DNA of 32,997 nucleotides from Sperchopsis tessellata (Eukaryota; Arthropoda; Insecta; Coleoptera; Hydrophilidae), in assembly GCA_033557685.1 (NCBI GenBank), contig JAWQRN010000250.1:1-32997 (forward strand), in the 5' to 3' direction. Under the pieces are notes generated by a model. The model searched no databases, was not told the DNA's origin, and was given only the letters and a program-made list of their open reading frames with translations. Made by a program: the position numbers and the translations under genes. The stretch's first letter is position 1; every line of letters begins with the position of its first letter. Of the stretch, positions 21,800 to 31,040 are shown piece by piece.

Positions 21800-22500
21800 A
21801 TATATAAATAACTTCCAATGTACCCTCCATTTTGAGGTATACATAATTGAACTCTTCTTGTAAAAGATCTATTCACTCATCTAAGTACATCAACGTCAAT
21901 ATTTTAAATCACATTAGTAATTCTAACTTTCATGTCTTCTTTTGTTGTTGGAGGTTTTTCATAAACTTTTCCTTTAATAAATCCCCATAAAAGTCTATTT
22001 TAGAGAAATCTGGGGACCTAGAAGACCATGTTATTAGCCCTCCTCTACCGATCCACTTGTCCTGAAAGCAATACTGTAAATAATCTGGAACTAAAACACT
22101 GTAATAGGCTGGAGCACCATCATGCTGAAACCACATGCATCTTGAAATGTGCAAAGGAATGGTATCTAAATATTTCTCCCAATTTTTGCCATTAGTGTTT
22201 TCTTCAAAAAAAGTATGTGATTTCACACAATACCTGTCCATATACTTAGTTTCCATTTATGCTCATGGTCTATAGGGTGTATAAATGTGAGTTTTCTGTG
22301 TGGTAATAATGACATACCCATGTTTATGGAAGATTGCCTCATCAGAAAAGGCAACAATTAAATAATTATGGATCTCCTAAAATCTTGTTATTAGCCAAAT
22401 GGCAAAAACGTAATCTACTAAGCATGCCATTATTATCTAGTTCTTGTACTAATTTGACATGGTATGGGTGGTACTTATGTTAGTGGATAATATTATTTAC
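21800..22500 (-). pseudogene. Tc1/IS630-like transposase (DDE), degenerate
   Basis: Down the minus strand: LSRLRFCHLANNKILGDP (about 22430-22380), then a frameshift, then AFSDEAIFHKHG with the first catalytic Asp (about 22345), FEENTNGKNWEKYLD, MWFQHDGAPAYYSV with the second Asp (about 22120), KWIGRGGLITWSSRSPDFSK (about 22050) and a C-terminal piece FTRRVQLCIPQNGGYI (about 21850). This is the normal motif order for the insect Tc1/mariner-related family with WIGRGGP-x-W-x-x-RSPD. The N-terminal DNA-binding part is not recognisable. Stops and a frame change confirm inactivity. Confidence 0.75.
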
Positions 22501-22786
22501 CAAAGATTGAATTGTCTGATAAATACTTGAAGATTTTCAATAACACGAAGATAAAAAACTAATATTTTTGATAGTTAACAGGGCTGGTTGCTTCAAATAT
22601 GTCCCACAGCTTATGAAAAACAATGCAAATAATCTTTGAATAATTCAAATTTCAAGAAAAAACTATCACAAATTTTCACTTACTTCAAAATGTCATTCAA
22701 CAATATATAATTGTTCCCAGAATGTTTTATTGACTTGTCATGGCTAACTTAAAGATTTTTATCTTTAAAATAAAATTTTTACTAAA

Positions 22787-22960
22787 AGGGTATAACATGA
22801 TATAAATATATATAGGACATTCCTTTTAAGAAACTCGAGTAATTTAAGGTTTAATTTAGCTGAGTTATAACCATAAAAATAAGCATCTTTTAGAATCAAC
22901 TACATCTTACAACATAACTTGAGAAACTTCATTTAGCTATTTGTTCACCAAAATAGCACA
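22787..22960 (-). repeat. Dispersed repeat copy B (inverted relative to 19170-19342)
   Basis: On the minus strand this matches copy A over about 170 bases with scattered changes, for example TTGATTCTAAAAGATGCTTA and TATAACTCAGCTAAATT. It lies upstream of the transposase coding part. Confidence 0.65.
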
Positions 22961-23179
22961 TAAACTAGTCTTCAAATCTTATGGATCATTGAAAACTGCA
23001 AAAATATATAGGGTACTGTATTTCAAATAATGAAGTTGAATTATGCCCTGGAAAAATTGAACATCCTTGTATAAACAAAAATAATTTTAAAATATTCTCC
23101 TAATAAAACCAGACTAATAAGTTTTTATGATTTTATTCTATTTTGAATCATAACATGATATCGAGTGCCGTGGTACTAT

Positions 23180-23203
23180 TCGAACACCCTGTATATTTCG
23201 ACG
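23180..23203 (-). repeat. Probable terminal inverted repeat of the Tc1/IS630-like element
   Basis: On the minus strand, TATACAGGGTGTTCGAATAG starts here. TACAGGGTGT(T/C)CGAA is a common terminus of insect Tc1/IS630-like elements. The other terminus was not found near 21550-21840. Confidence 0.4.
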
Positions 23204-23804
23204 GACTCATATTATTCTAGGAAAATAATTAGTTGACTGGGCGAGGACCCACCACAACACCCACCGGCCGGTCCTTCAGATGCGTGTGATTTATTTTTCG
23301 CTCTTTCAATCTTCGTTTGTAAATGCTTTACACTAAAGTTTTCCAGTTTTCCTTTTATTTACCTGCGATATATTTCTTTACCTTCATCTTGAAAACAAAA
23401 AGCCGAATCTTTTTGTTTTTCACATTCTTGCCTAGAAAATCCCCAGCATCCTCCTAACTTTGATCAACAACTCTTCCAACAAAAATTGCCTTCTAATCAC
23501 TGGTTTGAGATAATCCTTATTTTGACACTTAACTGCGAGAATGTGAGAGTTATTTGTTGTGTTTATAGAGTTGGTTCGGCTTTCCAAAGTGACCCAATCT
23601 AGATTTGGTTGGTTAATTTTGAAGGTATGCTTGCTACATTAATTTCCAAACATTATACCTTATCTCGTAAAAGATCATAACAAATTGTAATTACTTTCAA
23701 CACTAACAATATTAGAATAAATCTAATCAATTAATTGTTAGCGCCATTGTATTATTCAAGAAAATTGTGTACAAATTATATAGGTATTATATTATGTTAC
23801 TCAC
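23204..23804. other. Intron sequence, nothing recognised
   Basis: Contains a short GC-rich patch (about 23238-23280) with no identifiable function. Confidence 0.4.
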
Positions 23805-23961
23805 CTGGATATGGTATACGTCCGTATGTAACAAGTTCTGTGAGCAAAATTCCAAAAGACCATACATCAGATTTAATAGAGAATTTGCTATAGTTCGCAG
23901 CTTCAGGCGCTGTCCACTTTATTGGAAATCTAGCACCTACTCTTGCTTCATATTCGTCTTC
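23805..23961 (-). CDS. Src42A: Src42A-like tyrosine kinase, middle kinase exon (activation loop)
   Basis: The exon begins after CTTACAG (AG at 23963-23962) in phase 0 and ends at 23805 after the first base of a Gly codon, before GTGAGT. It encodes 52 full residues: EDEYEARVGARFPIKWTAPE, with the autophosphorylation-loop Tyr at exon residue 4 and the APE motif at 18-20, then SDVWSFGILLTELV and GRIPYP. These are the activation segment and the first C-lobe helices. Residues are almost invariant in Src-family kinases, and no change looks damaging. Both boundaries keep frame with their neighbours. Confidence 0.95.
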
Positions 23962-24451
23962 CTGTAAGGTTAAACCTGATGTAGTAAACAAATATATTAA
24001 ATTTAATTAATTTAATTATATTCAAACCACTACAAATAGAATGGAATCGGTACTTAACAGGACTGCCAGGGAGGTTCAAGTGGGAATATTTATTTCTGAA
24101 ATCAGTAATATGAATTTAAATATCATAAAATGTCACTTTCAAAATAACCACTAAAAATTTAATTCACTATTTTTCAGTAAAAAGCAAAGATTCTTTGGAG
24201 ACTTAAGAAACTTAGCTTAGACTACTTTTAATTAACTCTAGTAACCCTAACATACTACTTTTTTTGTACAGTTAATTATTCAAATTAGACGACTTAGATG
24301 TTTTAGTAATAGTCTCTAAATAAATTACAAGCAAAAAATAAACAAAAACAAAAAACTGCAAGATATATACCGCAATGATTTTTCCCAAAAACTAATATTT
24401 GAAAATTTCCTATTTTACATGGTTTACAAAATATAAAAAAGATACACATAC
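23962..24451 (-). other. Src42A intron (490 bp)
   Basis: GT at 24451-24450 (context AAG|GTATGT) and AG at 23963-23962. Phase 0. AT-rich; no element recognised. Confidence 0.85.
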
Positions 24452-24958
24452 CTTGATGAGTCTAGCTAATCCAAAATCTGCAATTTTGACAACATTGCTA
24501 TCTGCAACAAGTACATTTCGGGCGGCTAAATCCCTATGAATGTAATTTTGTGATTCTAAGTAGGCCATTCCTGATGCAATTTGTGCAGCCATGTCTATAA
24601 GTTGTTGCAACTTGAGCACCTTGCCTTTGCCCTGCAAAAAGTCTAAAAGACTACCATTTTTCATAAGTTCTGTGATGATGTAGATGGGTTCCTCCATGGT
24701 GCATACTGCATACAGTTGTATAAGTTTAGGATGACGAAGTTTCTTCATGATCTGCGCTTCAGCTAAGAAATCTTTGGGATCCATAGTTCCAGGTTTTAAT
24801 GTTTTTATAGCAACAGGTGTTGTATTATTCCATTGTCCCTCCCATACTTCACCAAATTGCCCACTACCTAATTTTCGCACAAATTTCAAGGAGGATCTAT
24901 CTATTTCCCATTGGTCACGTGTTTTGTGCGATAAGCCTTCTGGTTGTGGTTTTTCCAC
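24452..24958 (-). CDS. Src42A: Src42A-like tyrosine kinase, SH2-kinase linker and kinase N-lobe exon
   Basis: This 169-codon exon starts after TTTTTCAG (AG at 24960-24959) and ends at a GTATGT donor. It opens with the linker and DQWEID (15-20), then the glycine loop GSGQFGEV (31-38), the ATP-binding Lys of VAIK (52), the alpha-C Glu of FLAEAQ (67), a Thr gatekeeper (IITE, residue 96), the catalytic loop HRDLAARN (141-148) and DFGLARLIK (161-169). WNNTTPVAIKTLK and MDPKDFLAEAQIM point to the Src42A branch over Src64. The SH3, SH2 and myristoylated N-terminus are not in the window, so upstream exons lie beyond 32997. The first residue here is internal, not a start codon. Confidence 0.95.
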
Positions 24959-25174
24959 CTGAAAAATATTAACATTAATTAGAGTTGAGAGATATGACTA
25001 TTATACATACTATCCTTAAATGTGAATTTAAACACATAATACTTAAAATATAATAGTTTGTAAAAATTTGACAAGATATAGATCAGTTATGTTATTGCCA
25101 ATTGTAAGTTTTCAATAAATTTTATAGGTAACAATTTTTAATTTTCACATTGGTTGAAATTTTTCAAATCAATA

Positions 25175-25335
25175 ATCAGATTCAGGGTTGGACTGGTCTG
25201 CAAGGACATTTTTCTGAATCCAATATATGGCTGATTGGTCAGTAAAGAGCAGTTCTGTAGAAAAAAAATTATGGAGCTGGAGTGTTGCACTACTTGGTTA
25301 AAAAAACTTTTACTCAATCCAACCCTGATCAGATG
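25175..25335. mobile_element. hAT-type MITE with 8-bp target-site duplication
   Basis: The termini are CAGGGTTGGACTG (25183) and, inverted, CAATCCAACCCTG (ending 25327). They are flanked by ATCAGATT (25175-25182) and ATCAGATG (25328-25335), 7 of 8 identical. An 8-bp duplication and CAGGG ends are typical of hAT transposons. The element is 145 bp, has no coding capacity and lies in the intron upstream of the Src42A kinase exon. Confidence 0.75.
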
Positions 25336-25734
25336 AGTCTAATTTTAATACACCAGACATAAATCAATTAGTATACGAACTAATTAAAAGCCAAAATGCA
25401 AGAACTTTTATAATTTAAACATTTTAAAATATAAAAACATGAAAGGGTAAACTAAATGCAGGACTCCCAGTGATCATTGTATCAAGAATTTTTTTTTAAT
25501 AATTATACAGGAAATTTTAGGAAATATATAAGTAAAAATTTCAATAAAAATATAGATCTGCTAAACCACAGTTATGTCAGTAGGTAGATATGTATATTGT
25601 TTGTGGTACAATGGAAAAAAGGTTTTGCAGAAATATAAGTGGGAGTGTTTACGAGGAATTGTGCATATTAATTCAGTACGTAGACTTCCACGGCCACAGT
25701 AAATATCTTCAGGTTTTCCGGGAGTTAACTATGT
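25336..25734. other. AT-rich intronic sequence, nothing recognised
   Basis: No supportable feature. Confidence 0.4.
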
Positions 25735-25800
25735 ATCGGCTTTTGTTTTTACCGACGTTTCATCCGCTGTTGCAGGGGACATTATCAAGACACGTAGCTC
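25735..25800 (-). repeat. Penelope-type terminal signature
   Basis: On the minus strand, TTGATAATGTCCCCTGCAAC followed by GGATGAAACGTCGG resembles the stem-loop plus GAAACGTCGG block seen at the ends of Penelope-like elements. A related motif occurs at 30650-30690. No coding part adjoins. Confidence 0.3.
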
Positions 25801-25859
25801 TTAAAAAGCTAATTAAACATTGCCATGTAGCTCTGAAAAGTGCTAGTAGCACTTTTTAG

Positions 25860-26084
25860 TTTTACATTGAATGATAAATCAAAAATTGTTCCGTTCACTA
25901 AAAAACGAAATGTTATTTTTGAAAATTCATGTAAGTTACAAGAACATACTTTGGAAATTAATTCAGAAATGAAATTTTTGGGAATGTTTGTGGATAGTAA
26001 GCTTACTTGGAAAAAGCACGTGACTGATCTAATTGCAAAATGTGAAAATGGTATGGATTGATAAGAAGTTTTACTAAAACTTGG
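25860..26084 (+). pseudogene. LINE ORF2 RT thumb fragment
   Basis: Frame KIVPFTKKRNVIFEN, then MKFLGMFVDSKLTWKKHV and, one frame over, GLIRSFTKTW. KFLG(M/V)xxDxxLxWxxHI is the conserved block just after RT in I/Jockey/R1-like LINEs. The copy is cut at 26085 by a mariner insertion and resumes at 26993. Confidence 0.7.
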
Positions 26085-26992
26085 TAGGGTGGCCAAAGGG
26101 GGTTTTCTAAGTTCAGACCCCGTAAGTTTGATCTTTCCGACTCGTATTGATCAGGAAGACCAACAACTTTAGACAATGACGTGTTAAGGGCGGAGGTGGA
26201 AACAAATCCGTTTCAGACAATCGAGGAACTGTCAAACACTCTTAACCAATCTTGGTCTACCATCCAAGAACATTTGCAGCAGAATGGTATGCAGAGAGAG
26301 TGTTTGGGACACGCATAATCTCTCCGAAGAAAACAAAGCTAACCGATCCACTACATGCAACTTATTGCTTGAACGGCAATACAAAATGCAAAAGGTAGTG
26401 GCTCTCTCCGAATGAATCACCATGAAGTACTGCTAAGCTAGGTTTATATCCCAAAAAGGTGCTTTTGTGTGTTTGGTGGAGTAATCGCGGAATCGTTCAC
26501 TTTGAAGTGTCGAAACCTGGACAAACTACGAATGCAGACATTTACTGTGAACAATTGGATTGAGTAAATCAATCTTTAATTGAAAAGAGTACAGTGATTG
26601 TCAACAGAAAAGGCGTTATTCTGCAACACGATAATACAAGACCGCACTTCGCAAGACAAACTCTGGAAAAAATTAATGAATTAGAAGGGGGTACTGCCTC
26701 ACCCACCATACTCGCCCGACATTGCACCATCGGATTTCCATTTATTTCGATCGCTACACCACTTTCTATGTGACAAAAAATTATGATTATGATATCCAAG
26801 ATGCCATCTCCAGATATTTTGCTCAAAATTCAATTGATTTTTATCGATTTGGCATTGAAAATTTCCACACTAGATGGCAAAAGGCTGTTGATAACGAGGG
26901 TGATTACATCACTGATTAAAAATAAAACCAAGTTAAAAATGTATTTGTTTGAATTTAATGTAAAAAAATGACATTACTTTCCGGTCCCCCTA
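26085..26992 (+). mobile_element. mariner element nested in the LINE, transposase broken
   Basis: TA dinucleotides (26085-26086 and 26991-26992) flank inverted ends GGGTGGCCAAAG and, inverted, GGGGGACCGGAAAG. Plus-strand coding pieces in order: LRAEVETNPFQTIEELS and STIQEHLQQ (second helix-turn-helix, 26190-26285), VIVNRKGVILQHDNTRPH in broken frames with the second catalytic Asp (about 26630), LPHPPYSPDIAPSDFHLF with the third Asp (about 26695-26750), and the tail DIQDAISRYFAQNSIDFY, HTRWQKAVDNEGDYI (26800-26915). The first catalytic region is deleted and many stops occur. It is a DD34D mariner, about 0.9 kb against the usual 1.3 kb. Confidence 0.8.
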
Positions 26993-27160
26993 ATACTTTA
27001 CGTGGAAAGAGAGATGTGACTCAAGGTAAAGTAATGAGACTGTCTTTGAGTTCACTTAGATCGACTCGACACGCTTTGGAAAGTGACTGTGGTTTAACGC
27101 CTTTATGTTTGAGACGAGATATGTTGTATAGATATATTTTGGTAGTATATAAATAAAATA
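26993..27160 (+). pseudogene. LINE ORF2 fragment between RT and RNase H
   Basis: Frame continues after the mariner with HALESDCGLTPLCLRRDMLYRY split as LESDCGLTPLCLRR and MLYRYIL. An ESxxGxxPLxxRR block with a following Tyr is the normal sequence between RT thumb and RNase H in these LINEs, so the mariner interrupts one LINE copy. Confidence 0.62.
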
Positions 27161-27329
27161 AACAACATTTAAGGTTTCCATTAAGGAACATTAGGGAGAT
27201 GCAACCAAATATAAAAATCAACTGCATCATTCCAATCCAATTTAAATATCCATACCAAATAATAATTTTTAAAATTCATTCCTCATTATTCTGAAATTTC
27301 ATACATATTCCAAGTCCAATTTTTGAATA

Positions 27330-28176
27330 ATGCGAATGAAAATTTTAGAAATTATTTATCCATATATACATGAATCTTATTGTGAATGTACTGGGCCTTC
27401 AGGTGCTGCAGTTTATTGCTCGAAATACGCTTGTGAGGCAGGTTATAAATTGATCCCGGGTACATCTTCTTTCACTTCAGAACTAATAGCTCACTTGCCC
27501 TAAACTCGATTGATACTAAAGTGGAGAAAAATTATTTGATAATTTTGGATTGTAAATCGGCTATTGAATTACTGAATAGCGATCAAGTCAATAAATATTA
27601 TATTGGTCAAATAAAATACAGAATTTATTTAAAACAAATTTTAGGACATAAAATTAGTCTTTTATGGTGCAGGGGTCATCTTTGCTTGCAGGGAAATTGC
27701 AGAACTGATATTTTAGCCAATAATGGGGCTTCTTTTGGGGAGCCTGTGAATTTTAAAACAAATTGTACTGATGCAATCTCTTTCACAAATAAAAACAAAA
27801 TGAGTGAATGGAACATGCGTTTCAAAGAAATATCTGAAGTGAAAGGTAGATTCTACTATTAAATTGAAAATAACATTTCAAAGACTTCTTGGTTCAATAC
27901 TAGTGTACACTCCAGGAGAGACATAGTGTCGTTATGCAGACTTCATTTTGGCCATGCCCTAGTACCTGCTTATATGTTTATGATAGGTAAATTAGCATTA
28001 TGACTCCGACTTTGAGACGCCGGCGACGGTTCAACACATTTTAACAAATTGTTCCAAATATTATCACCAAAGAATGAAATGTGATATACCAAACGATGGT
28101 AATGCAATTGAAATATTAGCAAATAAAAATAACTTTTCTATAATAATCAAATTTATAAAAGATATAAAGCAAAATA
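27330..28176 (+). pseudogene. LINE ORF2 RNase H domain and C-terminal region
   Basis: GAAVYCSKYACEAGYKL (about 27402) and SFTSELIA (Glu, about 27477) are followed by a one-base frameshift near 27491, then LIILDCKSAIELLNS (Asp, about 27545) and WCRGHLCLQGNCRTDILAN (about 27667; His and the final Asp). The C-terminal part LHFGHALVPAYMF (27945) and DFETPATVQHILTNCSKYY (28010-28065) matches the ends at 640-1497 and 3560-3915. The catalytic set of RNase H is visible, but frames are broken. A second mariner is inserted at 28177. Confidence 0.78.
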
Positions 28177-28818
28177 TACCAGGTCAATAAATATGAAACC
28201 GGAATTTTGTTATAGAAAATACACATTTATTGTATGAAAATGGTAAAAACTATTTTATTCAAAGCATTGCCCATCGCTAGCTAGACTTTTTTCCCATCTG
28301 TCTGGCAAATTTGTGGATGCCCCGCCAAAAATACTTTTGCTCTTTTGAGGCAAACCAATCATCGAGCCATTTTCGTACATTTTCGTATGAATTGAAGCGC
28401 TGTTCAGAAAGTGCGTGTCCCATCGATGCAAATAAGTAGTAATCGGATGGAGCCAAGTCTGGTGAGTAAGCCGCGAGTGAAAGTATTTGCCAAGTAAACG
28501 CCTTAATCGTTTCCTTGACTGGTTTTGCTGTGTGCGATGGTGCATTATCATGAAGCATAATCGCTTTGTGTTGCCTCTTTTGATATTCTGGTTGGTTTTC
28601 ACACAATACTCGGTGCAAATCCATCATTTGTTGTCGGTAGCTTTCAGTGTTCAACGCTACAAAAAATATGTTACTGTATGAAACTTGTATTGTTATGAGT
28701 TAAAAGTCTTTGACAAATGTAAACACAAGAAAAAGGTGCCAATGACGCGGTTTGACAGTCACTACATTGACAACTAGATCTATGAGCAAATTCCGGTTTT
28801 ATATTTACGGACCTGTTA
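28177..28818 (-). mobile_element. mariner element, internally deleted, with TA duplication and terminal repeats
   Basis: TA at 28177-28178 and 28817-28818 flanks a 638-bp element. Inverted ends agree closely: CCAGGTCAATAAATATGAAA and ACAGGTCCGTAAATATAAAA, both followed by CCGGAATTT. The minus strand encodes only the transposase C-terminal half: MLHDNAPSHTA (second Asp, about 28555), YSPDLAPSDYYLFASMGHAL (third Asp, about 28440) and KWLDDWFASKE. A one-base insertion near 28309 moves the end LPDRWEKSLASDGQCFE into another frame, with the natural stop at 28257-28255. The N-terminal half is deleted near 28655. It is non-autonomous but the ends are well preserved, so it is relatively young. Confidence 0.88.
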
Positions 28819-29919
28819 AATAGATTTTAAAAGAACGTATTTAGTCTTTCTGAGATATGAGTACTGTATACTTAAAGAACTTGGTGAGTGAACTTGTTTT
28901 TTTGTTCCATAAGTTTTCTTCTGCCAAGGTTCAATTTTGAATGACTGTGATGATTTTTAAATAATTTTGTACAATTTCCTGTCTGTCTGTCATTTTAAGA
29001 TGGGATATCTTGTTTTAGATTAATACTATTGCGCCCAATAGGCCACGTTGCGAAAAGTGTTGCGTTATCAATTAAATTAAAACAAAAAAAATATTGTACT
29101 ATTACAACAAAGAGTCTGGTAAAATTAGCACAAAATGTGTGCTAATAAAATGGCATTGGTGTTACATTCTTAACTTGAAAGGAAATGTATATAAAAATTG
29201 TAGAGGATCTATGTTATTGAAATTTTAAATAACCAATTGAATTTTGTAAATCTAACACCATTTCTATACACTGTATGAAATATGTTAGAAAAGCAATAAC
29301 AACCATTGAATATGATTATTCCTTAATAATTCTATAAAAATGTTCCGTTATAGATTATTGATAGAACATTATGGGCTTTGATCATAATTTTTAATAAATC
29401 AAACATTTATACAGGCTTCTTCTAGCTATCATTTTAGAAACAATGTGCAATATAATCAATAATGATATTCTAACAACCTCTATAATCTAAGAAAACTTTT
29501 GCTAAAGAGTGTGTAAACTAAAAATGTAATACAATTCTACAAATGCCTAAATTGCATGTGCAATGTGATAATCATATTTTCCTAAAACATATTTAAGTAA
29601 ATTTAATTGTTGAATTATATTAGAATCAATATAAACATTGGCATACGCATATTTTCCAAAAAGCTATATTCATATTCATTTTGTAGAAATTATTTATTTT
29701 GATGACAGAATATATTTTTGAAAGACAAAATTTTTTAGATGTTTTAATATACCAAAAAAAAAGTTTTAATAACTAATAGTTATTTGATTTTTCAAATGTG
29801 TAAATTCCAATTTATACCATCAGAGCTCATAATATTTTTTTGCCTGATCCTCCTTGTTCAAAATAACAAAATTGACTCACAAGGTGATAACAATATCAAG
29901 AAGATACATAAAGAAACTG
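28819..29919. other. AT-rich intronic sequence, probably LINE trailer at its start
   Basis: Sequence resumes after the mariner target site. I recognise no coding block. A slightly GC-richer motif AATAGGCCACGTTGCG (29038) stands out without an assigned role. Confidence 0.4.
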
Positions 29920-30098
29920 TGGAAATACTAGGCTACTAAGCGTGGTGCTCGTCTTCCAGGAGGATGTAAAGCTGTGGGTCCTGTATATTGCAGTTAAATG
30001 AAGACCTCTTGCATGTAAGAAAAAATCAACTCTAGTGGAAACACTAGATGCGGGAAAGTTCCCAGGTATGGTAGCCTAAATCTTGGTGTCGGCTACGG
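29920..30098 (+). mobile_element. Partial second copy of the SINE
   Basis: Matches the body of the 10510-10816 SINE: TACTAGGCTACTAAGCGTG, GTGGGTCCTGTATA, TTAAATGAAGACC, ATGCGGGAAAGTTCCCA and TGTCGGC. The B-box-containing stretch is missing (deleted between GCGTGG and CTCGTCTTCC) and the tail is replaced by transposase sequence at about 30100. No target-site duplication seen. Confidence 0.65.
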
Positions 30099-30099
30099 G

Positions 30100-30425
30100 T
30101 TCGTTATTTCCTATTCATTGGTCTTCGAATGGGATATTTAATTTGCAATACATTTTTCGTGCAATATGTGCAGATGTCCCATCCTATTGAAAATAAGTTG
30201 TCTGATATACTGCTAAATCCAAAGTATTTAAATATGTTTTCAAAATATGATAACATTTCTGAATAAAAGTGTCCATTTTAATTTTGTTCATAAAAAATTA
30301 CTCAATTATTGGTTGTCTACTATTCCAATCGAAACATTTAATTTATATGAAACTTAATGACATTTAAACACTGAAGTCCAGGAATTGTGTCCCAATAATG
30401 CTCATTATGTCTGTTCCGATTTGGT
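30100..30425 (-). pseudogene. Tc1/IS630-like transposase fragment
   Basis: Down the minus strand, NRHNEHYWDTIPGLQC (about 30420-30375) corresponds to the conserved Asn-Arg-His-Asn-x-x-Tyr-Trp block after the first catalytic Asp. YFQ-stop-DGTSAHIARKMYC (about 30185) corresponds to the QQDGAPPH block with the second Asp, and FEDQ-stop-IGNNEP to the WIGRxGP block. Two stops replace conserved Gln/Trp codons. It belongs to the same broad family as the 21800-22500 remnant. Confidence 0.62.
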
Positions 30426-30649
30426 AGAATTTTTGGGTTTTATTTGATAAGTATTGGTCTTCCTTACTTTCTCTTTTCTTCCTGTGGGGTTTCCTTCTTC
30501 TACCTCCTAGATTGTTTCATGTTTGTGTATATTTTTATATAGTGAGATTTTTATGTATATGTGTATACTCCATTTTGGAGCATTTATGTTTATATTGTGT
30601 TTGTGAGACTTGCCGATGTGTTACTTATTGTCTCTCTGTGGATTTTAGC

Positions 30650-30692
30650 CCTGAAGATGATGCAGGGTCGTCAAAACATGTCGGCTTAATAA
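30650..30692 (+). repeat. Penelope-type terminal signature
   Basis: CCTGAAGATGATGCAGGGTC followed by AAAACATGTCGGC: a short stem-loop plus a GAAAC(A/G)TGTCGG-like block, as found in terminal regions of Penelope-like elements. No RT adjoins. Confidence 0.35.
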
Positions 30693-31040
30693 ATTTAAAG
30701 CAATCGAACTGATGATTCAATTGGACCATTTTACCAATTCATTGATTAATATGGAGCACCCAATTCACTCCTCATCTGCATTCTGTACTAATGTTTAAGG
30801 ATGTCAATCACTATATAACAGTAAGTTCAGCAAATTAATAACTTAAAATCAAAATTTCAATAAGATAGTCATACAATTTATAATATATCTTATAACAATT
30901 TAGAATAATTATTTTGTATATACTTTTTGTTCTATTCAATTATTGGCATACTACGAATCACTCTAATAAGTTCTATCCCAATAACTGAACTCTTTCCGGG
31001 TTAGTATATAAATACATAGAAATAATCTTACAGATACAAA
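30693..31040. other. Nothing recognised
   Basis: AT-rich flank upstream of the pogo-like transposase. A terminal repeat would be expected in this stretch but was not identified. Confidence 0.4.

Larger units (their letters stand above)
17161..23804 (-). other. Src42A last intron (6,644 bp)
   Basis: Bounded by a GT donor (23804-23803, context CCAG|GTGAGT) and an AG acceptor (17162-17161). From 17161 to about 19169 I see only AT-rich DNA. The rest holds a repeat fragment (19170-19342), a LINE (19376-21560) and a Tc1/IS630-like remnant (about 21800-23203). The phase-1 boundary matches on both sides, so splicing across this interval restores the kinase frame. Confidence 0.85.

Noticed and set aside
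24747..24962. 71-codon plus-strand frame
   Set aside because: It is the antisense of the strongly conserved kinase exon.
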